DNA of 64,000 bases, from the NCBI GenBank assembly GCA_947473475.1, contig CANJBZ010000007.1, positions 1 through 64,000 on the forward strand. The letters run 5' to 3'. The notes under the pieces are model-generated. The model was not told where the DNA came from. It searched no databases and saw nothing but the letters and a program-made list of their open reading frames with translations. The translations under genes and the position numbers were made by a program. Shown here piece by piece: positions 9,276 through 18,209 of the stretch (position 1 is the stretch's first letter; each line of letters opens with the position of its first letter). Source of the stretch: Alphaproteobacteria bacterium (GTDB lineage: Bacteria > Pseudomonadota > Alphaproteobacteria > Micropepsales > Micropepsaceae).

Positions 9276-10052
9276 TTAAGCCGGACGCCGGCCCGCGGCG
9301 ACCAAATTCCAGGCAACCGAATACAGAATTGGAGAAAGCGCGCTTTCCAGCACGCGATCCAAGGCGCAGCAGATGTAGGAAATCGGCGCCATCAAAGGCT
9401 GCGCGGGCATGGACACTTCGGCGAAGGGCGTCGAGAGAATACCCTGCGGCACGATCTTGATGTCGGTCAAACCGGCCTTTTCGAAAATCGCGCGCAAATC
9501 GCCGCGCGCGTATTCCAGCTGCTCGTCGGAGTAGTTTTTATCGACCTTCTTGCGCATTTGACGCAGCCACGAGACCAGCGGGTTGCCGCTTTGCGGCTCG
9601 TTGGCGACAACCCAGCCGCCAGGCCGTAGGTGCTTCAACACCTTCGTGAGCGTCTCCGCGGGATCGTCCAAATGGTGCAACAGCCCGATCATGAAGACGA
9701 CGTCGAACTGCTCCGGCGGTTCGTAGTCGTTGATGTTGACGACTTCAAAGGTCGCGCGTTCGTTGCGATTGAATTCGCGCGCGTACGAAATGAGCTTCTC
9801 GGAATAATCGATGCCGACAAAGGCTCCGTAGCGCCCTTCCATGTAGCGGGCCGCGAAACCGGCGCCGCACCCGATTTCCATGACGCGAGGCGCCGGGCCG
9901 AAATCGGCGACTTTCAGGGTTTGAGTCAGACGCAGTTTGCGTGCAATCCGGTGCGCCGGCTTCAAATCTTTTTTGGCGTAGGTGCTTGCAATGCGATCGA
10001 AAAGCTCGCGGTCGCGGCTTTCACGTTCGGATAGCGCGGCAGAAGAGTCCAT
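9276..10052 (-). CDS. Class I SAM-dependent methyltransferase
   Basis: Soluble methyltransferase of 258 residues. Motif I is RVMEIGCGAGFAARYM with the acidic end of strand 2 in FVGIDYSEKLI; a later DVVFMIGLLHHLDDP matches motif IV of methyltransferase-11 type enzymes. ATG at 10052 follows GGGGGC and starts one base after the GtrA stop, so the two are cotranslated. By context it may methylate a lipid carrier or sugar. The substrate is unknown. Confidence 0.85.
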   Translation of the reverse strand: MDSSAALSERESRDRELFDRIASTYAKKDLKPAHRIARKLRLTQTLKVADFGPAPRVMEIGCGAGFAARYMEGRYGAFVGIDYSEKLISYAREFNRNERATFEVVNINDYEPPEQFDVVFMIGLLHHLDDPAETLTKVLKHLRPGGWVVANEPQSGNPLVSWLRQMRKKVDKNYSDEQLEYARGDLRAIFEKAGLTDIKIVPQGILSTPFAEVSMPAQPLMAPISYICCALDRVLESALSPILYSVAWNLVAAGRRPA

Positions 10053-10053
10053 A

Positions 10054-10494
10054 TCAGCCCCCATTGGCAGAAACTTGCGGCGGCACTTTGGCGCGCGGCT
10101 TCCACGAGCTGCCGCCGTCGCGCTTGCCATAAACGATCACGTCGTAGACGACGAATTTCACAACGAAAGAAGCCGCGATCACGACAAAATTGGCGATGAA
10201 GTAGCGAATCCCGATAACCAGATAAAGGAACGAGAAACACGCATACTCGCCGCCGCGGAACAGCACATTCGTCATGGCGTAGGTGCGGAACTCGCGTAAG
10301 GCGGGGCCGCGCGAACGGTAAACGAAGTATTTCGTCGTGAAGAAGTTGAAGACGAAGGTCGTCGCGAAGCAAACAGCAACCGCCACCGCCGGAGCGACAC
10401 CGAACGCCTCATGTAGCAGAATGGGGCCGGCAAAGCTGATCGAAAAACTAGCCAAACTGGCCAACACATAACGCAACGCCGACGACATCCCCAC
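10054..10494 (-). CDS. gtrA: GtrA family membrane protein
   Basis: Small four-helix inner-membrane protein of 146 residues, thought to flip polyprenyl-linked sugars. Family signatures visible are FNFFTTKYFVYRS after helix 2 and the FVVKFVVYDVIVYG end of helix 4. First gene of the minus-strand group gtrA-methyltransferase-GT2. A positively charged tail follows the last helix. The 176 bases upstream (10495-10670) show no other gene. Confidence 0.88.
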   Translation of the reverse strand: MGMSSALRYVLASLASFSISFAGPILLHEAFGVAPAVAVAVCFATTFVFNFFTTKYFVYRSRGPALREFRTYAMTNVLFRGGEYACFSFLYLVIGIRYFIANFVVIAASFVVKFVVYDVIVYGKRDGGSSWKPRAKVPPQVSANGG

Positions 10495-10670
10495 AACCTA
10501 TCTGTCTATTCAGGGCACAGCCTTGTAGCCTTCACCGACCATACCAGCAAGGAACGGACTACAGGGGAATCCTTTCGAATCTTGATTAAAGAGGTCCGCT
10601 TTCAGCCGATATCCCTAGGGAACGACGTCACACAAGTGTGTCAGGTATTGGCGGGAGCTTGGCCGATAAT

Positions 10671-11570
10671 TCAGAAGTCCCGGCTTTTTGCATGCGGTAT
10701 GTCGCGCGTCTTGCCCTCGATCGCGTCGTAATCGTCTTCGGCGCAGACTTGTTCCAGCCATGGGGTGGGCGTGCGGCGATAGGTGGATGTGGCCGACCAC
10801 GCCGTGGTGAACATTTTCGGGTCTTCGACAGATATCTGGACCTGAAGCCCTTTAACGCTCGTGTTTGGATCAAGCACCATCGCACCGGGCGCACCGCCGA
10901 CACGGCCCTCGCTCCGCTCAAATGCGTCCTGCGCCTGCTTGGCGGTGGTTCCATCGATCAAACGATAGCGTTCGACAACGTGCAGCGAGTCCGTCACCGG
11001 CACGCCATAGCGGTCCACCATCGAGAACGGGAAGGACTGCACACCGACGGTATCGACAATCAGCGTGTCGCCTTCCCAATGGCCGACCGAATCGCCCATC
11101 GGTGAGGGCTTCAGGTTGCGCGGATGCGCCGTATTCATCCGCACACGGCGTATCTGATCGTCCTGATTGTAGATCATGGTGAGGTGGTCTTTGCCCGGCA
11201 AAATTCTGATGCCCAGCTGCATGGCATAGGTGAACGGCGGCTGATATGGCCCGCAATGATTGGACGGATCGGGATAGGCGCGGCCGGTCTTTGAGATTTC
11301 GCCCTGTTTGCGAACGGTTTCCGCCGCCGCCGGCTTTAGGATGGGGTTGTTGTAATCGCCGACAAGCTGGCCCGCGTCGGCGGAGCCATCGGGCAGGCGA
11401 TTAAGGTTCGTCAGCGGCGCGGGCTGGCCTGGGATCGGCTCAAAATTAAAGGCGTTGCGTCCCCACGGCCCTAAAAACGCCTCGGCAGGATCGGCCGTTT
11501 CCGCGCCAAATGCGGGCAAACCGATGCACACAGCGCACAGCGCCGCCGCAGGGATATAACCTGCCCTCAT
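10671..11570 (-). CDS. DF-tail exported paralog, cluster A no. 4 (subfamily 1)
   Basis: Unrecognised exported protein, 299 residues, signal peptide ending near GLPAFGAETA. Subfamily 1 marks: GDYNNPILKP, PDPSNHCGPYQPP with the first Cys, RRVRMNTAHPRNLKPSPMGDS, HWEGDTLIVDTVG, DSLHVVERYRLID, second Cys in EQVCAEDD, and final residues RDF. ATG at 11570 follows GAGGTG; the frame continues open far upstream, but that part overlaps the next paralog and is antisense-like. Eleven bases behind its upstream neighbour, so probably the last gene of a five-gene operon headed by the amidohydrolase at 15779. Function unknown. Confidence 0.85.
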   Translation of the reverse strand: MRAGYIPAAALCAVCIGLPAFGAETADPAEAFLGPWGRNAFNFEPIPGQPAPLTNLNRLPDGSADAGQLVGDYNNPILKPAAAETVRKQGEISKTGRAYPDPSNHCGPYQPPFTYAMQLGIRILPGKDHLTMIYNQDDQIRRVRMNTAHPRNLKPSPMGDSVGHWEGDTLIVDTVGVQSFPFSMVDRYGVPVTDSLHVVERYRLIDGTTAKQAQDAFERSEGRVGGAPGAMVLDPNTSVKGLQVQISVEDPKMFTTAWSATSTYRRTPTPWLEQVCAEDDYDAIEGKTRDIPHAKSRDF

Positions 11571-11581
11571 GGAACACCTCT

Positions 11582-12463
11582 TCAAAAATCGGGTTTCGCG
11601 GCTTGTGGTATCGGCTCGACATCGCCATAGCCGAACCATTGGGAATTGTTCTCCGCGCAGGACGCTTCCACCATCGGGCCGCCAGTGTTGCGCTGATAAA
11701 CCTGCAGTGCGCTCCAAGCCGTCGTAAAAGCGCCTGGGTCTTCCACGCGGACAGAAACTTCTATCGTTTTTCCACCGGGGGGCAGCCGGTAACGCTCGAC
11801 GACATGCATTTGGGCCGTGTGCGGCGTGCGGTAGGAATCGACGAAGGTGCGGTCGTTCAGGCCAATTGTGTCGACAACCAGCGTGTCGCCATTTTCGTAA
11901 TGACCAATGGATTCGCCGAACCAGGACGGCTTCACATTCTGCGAATGTTTGTCCGTCAAATACACATGCCGGGCCATGTGGTCTTCCTCCCAGATCATCG
12001 TCACTTCCTTCGGCGTCTGAAGAAAGTAGACGGGCCGCACGGGATAAAGCAGCCATCCCGGCACGCCGATGGGCCAACAGCGTTCCTTGGGCGTGAAATA
12101 GGGTTTGCCGGAAAGCGCCTGTTCGTTGGCTTTGCGAAGCGCATCCTTAACCCACGGCATCAGCATGGGATTGTTCAGGTTGGCGACGCGATAGGTCGGC
12201 TGCTTGCCGTCGCGGCGCGCGGCGGCATCGTCGGTATGGGGATGGGCGGGATCGTTGGTGACGGGGCCGGGGCCGCTCACCGGCGGCAGATAATCCTGGC
12301 CGGTGGGGTTCTCTCCCCTAGGATCGCCCGCAATCCAGCCTGTTCCGCTGTCCGGCGAAAAGATGGGAATCGGACCATTGTTCTGGGCGGCGGCGGGCCA
12401 CGTGATGGCTCCCGCCAGCATCACCAGCGGCACGACATTCAAGAGGGTCCGCATGGCTGTCAT
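11582..12463 (-). CDS. DF-tail exported paralog, cluster A no. 3 (subfamily 2)
   Basis: 293 residues with signal peptide ending near WPAAAQ. Unlike its three cluster A neighbours it has the cluster B layout: GWIAGD...DYLPPVSGPGP near 35-65, RVANLNNPMLMPWVKDALRKANE, first Cys in ERCWPIGVP, FLQTPKEVTMIWEEDHMARHVYLTDKHS, SWFGESIGHYENGDTLVVDT, second Cys in ASCAENN and final residues PDF. Six bases separate it from the upstream copy. Its position suggests exchange between the two arrays or an ancestral mixture (inference). Confidence 0.85.
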   Translation of the reverse strand: MTAMRTLLNVVPLVMLAGAITWPAAAQNNGPIPIFSPDSGTGWIAGDPRGENPTGQDYLPPVSGPGPVTNDPAHPHTDDAAARRDGKQPTYRVANLNNPMLMPWVKDALRKANEQALSGKPYFTPKERCWPIGVPGWLLYPVRPVYFLQTPKEVTMIWEEDHMARHVYLTDKHSQNVKPSWFGESIGHYENGDTLVVDTIGLNDRTFVDSYRTPHTAQMHVVERYRLPPGGKTIEVSVRVEDPGAFTTAWSALQVYQRNTGGPMVEASCAENNSQWFGYGDVEPIPQAAKPDF

Positions 12464-12469
12464 GGCGCC

Positions 12470-13426
12470 TTAGAAGTCCGGTGTCTTTGCCGTCGGCTGG
12501 TGCTGAAGATCGCCCAGATGGAACATGTCGACATTGTTGTCGGCGCAGACACCTTCATTCCAGCCGCGAATGGCGCGCTGATAGGTGACGTTCGTGTACC
12601 ATGGAACGGTGTAGGTCTTGGGGTCGTCCACCATCAACTCGACCCGCAGCGCCTTGCCGGCTTTCGGATCGACGGCCATCGGCCCGGTTTCGCCGTGCAC
12701 GCTCTTATGCTTCTCCAGCGCCGCTTTGCCTTCCGTGGCGTCGATAAGCCTGTACCGTTCGACCACATGCATGGCATCGCTCTGGGGCGTGCCGAAGCGG
12801 TCAACCACCGTGTACGGAGCAACCCTGATGCCGACCGTATCGACGACCAGCGTGTCGCCCTCGTAATGGGCAACGGAATCCCCCATCGGCGTGGCCTTAA
12901 GATTACGCGGATGGCTGGAATTCAGCCGGATATGCCGCACCTGATTGTCCTGCGTGTACAGGATGACGATTTCGTCCCCATTGCGCACCATTTCGAAGCC
13001 AAGCTGGATCGAGAACAAATAAGGCGGAGAATAGGCGCCGCACTGGTTGGATGGATCGGGAACGTCGTGGCCGCTCTCGGAATATTCGCCGTTACGCTTC
13101 ACGGCCGCCGCGGTCTCTGGCCGCAGGATGGGATTGTTGTAGTCGCCGACCAGCGGGATGGGGTCGCCATCCACCAGCGTGTAGCCCGCGAGCTTACCAA
13201 CCCGGCGCAGGTTGCCGATTGGGCCGGGCGTTTTGTCTGGGGTCTCGGTGTTGAAGGTGTTGCGGCCCCAGGTGCCGGAAAAATCCGGCACGGAGCCGGT
13301 GTCCGCAGCGAGGCCCGGCACAGCGCAAGCGGCCGTACAGAGCAAACCGCATGCGATGCGAAAACGCACCGATACGCCGGGCAAAACCGTTGTGCGCGCA
13401 ATCGGCGCTGTTAGAAATCCTCTCAC
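12470..13426 (-). CDS. DF-tail exported paralog, cluster A no. 2 (subfamily 1)
   Basis: 318 residues from a GTG at 13426, seven bases behind GGGAGG; the long open frame upstream to 13579 overlaps the next gene and is not credible. An extended n-region precedes the hydrophobic segment RIACGLLCTAACAVPGLAA. Subfamily 1 features include PDFSGTWGRNTFN after the signal, GDYNNPILRP, PSNQCGAYSPPY, MGDSVAHYEGDTLVVDT and MHVVERYRLID. Ends TPDF. Compared with neighbours it has an insertion rich in Lys/Glu around the HVVERY region (EGKAALEKHKS). Function unknown. Confidence 0.83.
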   Translation of the reverse strand: MRGFLTAPIARTTVLPGVSVRFRIACGLLCTAACAVPGLAADTGSVPDFSGTWGRNTFNTETPDKTPGPIGNLRRVGKLAGYTLVDGDPIPLVGDYNNPILRPETAAAVKRNGEYSESGHDVPDPSNQCGAYSPPYLFSIQLGFEMVRNGDEIVILYTQDNQVRHIRLNSSHPRNLKATPMGDSVAHYEGDTLVVDTVGIRVAPYTVVDRFGTPQSDAMHVVERYRLIDATEGKAALEKHKSVHGETGPMAVDPKAGKALRVELMVDDPKTYTVPWYTNVTYQRAIRGWNEGVCADNNVDMFHLGDLQHQPTAKTPDF

Positions 13427-13449
13427 AATTCCCCTCCCAGAGAACTTGC

Positions 13450-14367
13450 TCAGAAATCGCGTCTCTCGGCCCGCGGTACGTTCGTAATTTTCTCCGCGTA
13501 ATACTCGGTCTGATTTTCGGCACAGATCTGCTCCTGCCATTCGCTGCCGGCCTTGCGGTAGGTCACGACCTGCGACCATGGCGCGGTGAAGACGCCGGGG
13601 TCTTCGACTGTATAGGCAAGCTGCAGCCCTGGGCCTTTGTAATCGGGATCGTAGAAGACGCCGTTGCCGTTCGGTCCATCGGTGCGGCCGAAATCCTTCT
13701 CGTTTTGAACGACGGCCTTTTGCATGGTCTCGTTATCGACCATGCGATAGCGCTCGGTGACATGCATGGCTTCGCTTTGCGGCGAACCATACTGATCCGC
13801 CATGCTCATCGGCCCCACCTTGATGCCGACCGTGTCCACAACAAGCGTGCCGCCCTCGTAATGTCCGATGGAATCGCCCATCCAGGAGGGCGTGACTTTC
13901 GCGGGATGCCGCGCGTTCAGGCGAACATGCCGGACGTGATGATCCAGCATGTAGAGGATGGTGACTTCATCCTTGCCTTGGACAAGCTGGATTTCCTGCT
14001 GGCGCAGGATATAGGGCGGCTGCTGCGGCGCGCACTGGTTCGACGGATCGGGAAAGGCATCTCCGGTCTTGGAGATATCGCCCAATCGTTTCACCTGGGC
14101 GGCTGCCACGGGCTTCAGCAGCGGATCGTTGTAGTCACCGGCCAGTTTTCCGCCGTCATAGGCGCCATCCGATGCCCGGTGCATCAGGTTCACAATTCCA
14201 GCGCGCCCGGATTCCGGCGGTTCGGCCCCGAAGGTCATCCGCGCCCATACGCCCGCGAAATCCGGTACGGCCGCGCTTTCAGCCGCCTGGCCTGGCCAAA
14301 CGGCAGCGGCAGCCAACAGCACCGCCCCGATACAGACACGAGGTCCGGCCGGTATCTTGCGCGCCAT
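13450..14367 (-). CDS. DF-tail exported paralog, cluster A no. 1 (subfamily 1)
   Basis: 305 residues; ATG at 14367 follows GGGAGGG. Signal peptide runs to about AAVWPGQAA. Carries PDFAGVWARMTFG, GDYNDPLLKP, PSNQCAPQQPPY, PSWMGDSIGHYEGGTLVVDTVG, MHVTERYRMVD and a second Cys in EQICAENQ; ends RRDF. It is 68 bases downstream of the amidohydrolase-like gene at 14436-15779, so the enzyme and four paralogs are likely one transcript. Function unknown. Confidence 0.85.
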   Translation of the reverse strand: MARKIPAGPRVCIGAVLLAAAAVWPGQAAESAAVPDFAGVWARMTFGAEPPESGRAGIVNLMHRASDGAYDGGKLAGDYNDPLLKPVAAAQVKRLGDISKTGDAFPDPSNQCAPQQPPYILRQQEIQLVQGKDEVTILYMLDHHVRHVRLNARHPAKVTPSWMGDSIGHYEGGTLVVDTVGIKVGPMSMADQYGSPQSEAMHVTERYRMVDNETMQKAVVQNEKDFGRTDGPNGNGVFYDPDYKGPGLQLAYTVEDPGVFTAPWSQVVTYRKAGSEWQEQICAENQTEYYAEKITNVPRAERRDF

Positions 14368-14435
14368 CGAAGCCCTCCCAGACATTCGCTGGAGTATAGC
14401 CCGCCAGATGCGGGAAATCAGGCGCTAAATGGGTG

Positions 14436-15779
14436 TCAACGCGCGGTGGCTGCGACGTCGGCCCCGCCAAGCGTATTCTTCACCACCATGCCGCCCTTCA
14501 TCACGAAGCGTACCCGCTCCATTTCCGCAATATCGTCCAGCGGATTGCCTCCGACCGCGATGATGTCGGCGAACTTGCCCTTCTCGATGCTGGCTATCTG
14601 GTTTTCCCAATTGTAGTTCAGCATCCGCGCCGCCGGCAGATAGGCCGTCTGGATCGCCTGAGCGGGCTTCATCCCCCATTTCACGAAGAAGCCGAACTGG
14701 TTCCCCTGCTTGCCGTGCGGTATCGCGGCGGACGTGGCGCCGCTGCCGAAGACGATCGTCACCCCTGCGGCGAGCGCGCGGCGGAAGGCCTGCTCGGCCA
14801 GCTTCATGCGGGAATTGCGCCCGCCCGTGGCTTCCATGTCCTCTTTTTCCAGCGCGATGAGATCATCGATGGTGCAGACGAACGGAAGCCGCTTTTGCAG
14901 CAAGGTACGTATCTGCGGCGTATCCATTTCCAGCAGATGATTATTCGCATCCACGCCCGCGTTGATGCAGGAATCCATGCCTTCGCCGCCATAGGTATGA
15001 CAGGCGACTTTCAGCCCGAGCCGGTGCGATTCATCCACAATGGCTTGCACTTCTTCGAAGGTCATCGACGGGCTGTTCACCAGCGTCGCGTCCGGCTTCC
15101 ACATATGCATCGTGCCGGAGAAATCCTGGGTCGTATAAATCTTGATGTAATCCACGCCGTGCAGCTTGGCTTCGCGCACGGCCGCGCGCGCCAGCCACGG
15201 CCCATTGATATTCTTGTTCTCGGTGTAGCTCGAATAGAAGCGGCCCTCGGCGGGGTCGGTATAGTAGTTCGTGGCGCGCGGATTGAGTGATTGTCCCACC
15301 ACCTGCATACGCGGGCCTTGCACGAGTCCTGAATTTATCTGATCGCGCAGATCGACCGTGTTCCAGCCGCCGCGCGAGTCCATGTCCAGAACGGTGGTGA
15401 AGCCCGCTTCCAGATCGACCTGAGCGTTGGCCAGCGCGATCAGCGCCCGCTGCGTCGGCGTATTGCCGCCTGTGTTCACATGCACGTGGGCATCGACCAT
15501 TCCCGGCATAACGGTGGCCGCGGAAAGATCGATGACCCGCGCGCCCGCCGGAATAGCGAGATTGGGTCCGGCATCGGTAATGCGGTCACCTTTCACCAGA
15601 ATTATTTGATTGTTGAGCATCGTGCCGGTGCGCGAATCGAACAGCCGTCCGGCGCGAATGGCGATGATCTGGTCCGCCGGCGCAAGATATTTGCCTGCTG
15701 CCTGCGCCCCGGCCGGCGTTGCGCCTAATGTTGGGCCGATTGCCGCGAATGCAAGAATGGCCATTGTTTTGGCGCGCAT
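14436..15779 (-). CDS. Exported amidohydrolase homolog lacking the final catalytic Asp
   Basis: 447 residues, signal peptide to about GATPAGAQA. Clear paralog of the enzyme at 5040-6440: AIRAGRLFDSRTG, metal-site HVH in VDAHVHVN, Lys in DYIKIYTT, His in ACHTYGG, and NNHL where the other has IEH. The segment aligned to GSGVDGATFPHG reads GSGATSAAIPHG, so the conserved Asp that activates water is Thr. It may therefore be inactive, use another base, or bind without hydrolysing. ATG at 15779 follows GGGAGGGG. It heads cluster A of the DF-tail family. Confidence 0.88.
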   Translation of the reverse strand: MRAKTMAILAFAAIGPTLGATPAGAQAAGKYLAPADQIIAIRAGRLFDSRTGTMLNNQIILVKGDRITDAGPNLAIPAGARVIDLSAATVMPGMVDAHVHVNTGGNTPTQRALIALANAQVDLEAGFTTVLDMDSRGGWNTVDLRDQINSGLVQGPRMQVVGQSLNPRATNYYTDPAEGRFYSSYTENKNINGPWLARAAVREAKLHGVDYIKIYTTQDFSGTMHMWKPDATLVNSPSMTFEEVQAIVDESHRLGLKVACHTYGGEGMDSCINAGVDANNHLLEMDTPQIRTLLQKRLPFVCTIDDLIALEKEDMEATGGRNSRMKLAEQAFRRALAAGVTIVFGSGATSAAIPHGKQGNQFGFFVKWGMKPAQAIQTAYLPAARMLNYNWENQIASIEKGKFADIIAVGGNPLDDIAEMERVRFVMKGGMVVKNTLGGADVAATAR

Positions 15780-15910
15780 GAGTCCCCTCCCAATTCGATG
15801 CTCTTTGGCCCGAGCTTAGCGAATTTTGCCGCGGGGGGCACGCTGATAGGCACAAAAGAAAAGTGCGCAGGCGGCGAGCACCCACGCACTTTAGAGGTCA
15901 AACGCTTGCT

Positions 15911-16549
15911 TTAGTCGAGCGAAGCCACCGGCGCGTTGCCGATGTTGATCATAGCGCGGCGATTCTGCGGTTCGCGCACGCCCGGTCCCGTCGCAACCAG
16001 CGGATCGTCGAAGCTGCGGCCCGAGGTCGCAATTTCCGAGGAGTTAAAGCCCATGCGGACGATTTCGTTCTTCACGGCCATCGCGCGGCGTTCGGACAAA
16101 GCCTGATTGTACTGATGCGATCCGACCGTGTCCGTGTGCCCAGTGACCGTCACGCGCACTGGGCCGTTCATGCGGGCTGTCTGTACAGCGTGCGAAACGA
16201 TTTCGCGTGCTTCCCGGGTGAGGTTCGACCTGTCAAAATCGAAGAACACAACGTAGTTGTGCACATAATCGGGTGCGGGCGCGGGAGCCGGTGGCGCTAT
16301 TTCCTGAGCAACCATCGGAGGCGGCGGAGGCGCGGGCGGCGCCGGAGGAGCGGCTGCTTCCTGCACAACGGTTTCGCGCACCTGATCGCGCTGCGTCACG
16401 GTAACCGAGCGATAGTCCGAGGGCTTCGGATTCGGAGCGGACCCGATATTCAGGTTCACACCCGCGCGCGGATTGCTGAAATAATTGGCTGATACCGGCG
16501 ATGCGATGAGCGCCGATAACATCAGCAGGGGCACTATTGTTTTTCTCAT
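15911..16549 (-). CDS. OmpA family outer-membrane protein
   Basis: 212 residues; ATG at 16549 behind GGAGA. Signal peptide ends near SPVSA; a Pro/Ala-rich linker (about 70-105) precedes a C-terminal OmpA peptidoglycan-binding domain with FDFDRSNLTREAREIV, the diagnostic TGHTDTVGSHQYNQALSERRA and NRRAMI. No transmembrane barrel precedes it, so it is a periplasmic, envelope-anchoring OmpA-like protein rather than a porin. The 313-base gap to the divergent LVIVD gene presumably holds both promoters; I could not pick convincing -35/-10 boxes. Confidence 0.88.
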   Translation of the reverse strand: MRKTIVPLLMLSALIASPVSANYFSNPRAGVNLNIGSAPNPKPSDYRSVTVTQRDQVRETVVQEAAAPPAPPAPPPPPMVAQEIAPPAPAPAPDYVHNYVVFFDFDRSNLTREAREIVSHAVQTARMNGPVRVTVTGHTDTVGSHQYNQALSERRAMAVKNEIVRMGFNSSEIATSGRSFDDPLVATGPGVREPQNRRAMINIGNAPVASLD

Positions 16550-16862
16550 TGTTTTTCTCCGTTGGGCGAGCGCGACCATGACCCAGGAGGGTTTGGCCAG
16601 GCGCCCGCGCGACCACACCGAGAAAAACGCGCAAAGCAGGCGCAAGTGCCCGTTGTCCGCGAGACTGTTGCTGTCAGCCTTGCCGGTTAGACCGTTAAAT
16701 GGCCGTTTGGGCGCCAGTTTTCAGGGAAAAAGAACGGCCTGTGGGCAGGCCTCAATGGTGACGCCCGAGTCAGGATCACAGATGTATTCGGCTCAACCCG
16801 GTTCCGCCCCCGGCGGCTGCCTGCTATGGTCCGGCTCGTTTTCACAGCAGCAGAGAGACGAA

Positions 16863-18206
16863 ATGGCAGCGATTACCCGACGTGCTTCCCTGGCAGGCAT
16901 GGCCGGCATGGCAGGATTGGCAGCAGCCTCAGGCTTGGCCGGAACCAGCAGAGCGCAACCCGCGCCGCAGCCGCCCATTCCGCCGCAAGGTATCGCCAGC
17001 CGCCGCATCAAGCATATTTCGTACAGCGACGTGGGCGGCCGTTCCGACACGGTGCAGATCATGCTGAACCGCGGGCATCTTTACGTCGGCCATATGTTCA
17101 CCGACGGCGTGACGACGCTGGACGCGCGCGACCCGCGCAATCTCAAGCCGGTGCACTTCTTCCGCACGGCGCCCAACACGCGCACGCATCATTTGCAGGT
17201 GTCCGACGATCTGATGCTGCTGGGTAATGGCGCCAACATCGTGCGTATGCAGTCCTACGACAGCCTGCGCGGCTATTTTGAAAACAACGTCGCCGACAGC
17301 CTGACCAACCGCGTGCCCTTCCGTTCCGGTTTGTCGATCCACGACATTTCCAAGCCGGCCGAACCGCGCGAAATCGCATTCCTGGAAATGCCGGGCATCG
17401 GCATCAACCGCTTGTGGTGGCCGGGCGGGCGTTACGCTTATGTCTCGGCGCATTTTGACGGCTTTACCGACCACATCCTTTGCATCGTGGATTTGAAGAC
17501 CATCACCAAGCCGGAGATCGTGTCGAAGTGGTGGCTGCCCGGCATGAACCGCGCCGCCGGCGAAACGTCGAAAAATCCGCAGGGCAAACGCTGGGCGCTG
17601 CATCACATGATCACCGCGGGCAATCGCGGCTATGCCGCCTGGCGCGATGGCGGCTTTACCATTCACGACATCAGCGACCCCACAAATCCCAAGCTGCTGT
17701 CGCACATCAATTGGTCCCCGCCGTTCCCTGGCGGCACGCACACGCCGCTGCCTTTGCCGGGGCGCAAGCTGGCCGTCGTCGCAGATGAATCGAACGCCGA
17801 TTTCTGCGCCAAGGGCCACTTTCCCACCTGGATTCTCGATGTGCGCGCCGATGACAATCCGGTGCCAATTGCGACCATGCCGGAGCCGTCGGACCGCAAC
17901 GATTATTGCAAGCTGGGAAATTTCGGGCCGCACAATCTGCATGAGAATCGGCCGGGCTCGTTCCAGAGCGAAGAGACGATCTTCGCCACCTATCACGATG
18001 CCGGCGTGCGCGTGTTCGACATCCGCAACCAGTTTGAGCCAAAAGAGCTGGCCTATTGGGTGCCGCCGCCGCCGGTCAAAATGTTCGACCCGCGTCCGAA
18101 CGTGGCCAAATGCGCAATGACCTGCGACTGCTACGTCACGCCGTCAGGGCTCATGTATGTGAGCGACTGGAACGGTGGCCTGCACGTCCTGCAGTATGAG
18201 GGGTGA
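16863..18206 (+). CDS. Exported LVIVD-repeat beta-propeller protein
   Basis: 447 residues beginning at ATG 16863 with an AGAGAG ribosome site. The N-terminus has a twin-arginine-like TRRASLAGMAG run and an Ala-rich hydrophobic stretch. Repeats of the LVIVD type are seen as VTTLDARDPRNLKPV, LSIHDISKPAEPREI, FTIHDISDPTNPKLL and VRVFDIRNQFEPKEL, i.e. a surface-exposed seven-bladed propeller. Two Cys in KCAMTCDCYV near the C-terminus. Catalytic role not evident. The longer frame upstream to 16485 lacks a signal and is not used. Confidence 0.82.
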   Translation: MAAITRRASLAGMAGMAGLAAASGLAGTSRAQPAPQPPIPPQGIASRRIKHISYSDVGGRSDTVQIMLNRGHLYVGHMFTDGVTTLDARDPRNLKPVHFFRTAPNTRTHHLQVSDDLMLLGNGANIVRMQSYDSLRGYFENNVADSLTNRVPFRSGLSIHDISKPAEPREIAFLEMPGIGINRLWWPGGRYAYVSAHFDGFTDHILCIVDLKTITKPEIVSKWWLPGMNRAAGETSKNPQGKRWALHHMITAGNRGYAAWRDGGFTIHDISDPTNPKLLSHINWSPPFPGGTHTPLPLPGRKLAVVADESNADFCAKGHFPTWILDVRADDNPVPIATMPEPSDRNDYCKLGNFGPHNLHENRPGSFQSEETIFATYHDAGVRVFDIRNQFEPKELAYWVPPPPVKMFDPRPNVAKCAMTCDCYVTPSGLMYVSDWNGGLHVLQYEG

Positions 18207-18209
18207 CAG

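Noticed and set aside
10671-12077. A 468-residue reading of the last cluster A gene
   Set aside because: The first 169 codons overlap the neighbour out of frame; a ribosome site and signal peptide start at 11570.
11510-13414. Plus-strand open frame of 634 codons across cluster A
   Set aside because: Antisense to three DF-tail genes whose signal peptides, Cys pair and C-termini are clear; similar mirror frames occur opposite all cluster B copies because the family is conserved, so their mutual likeness is not evidence for coding.
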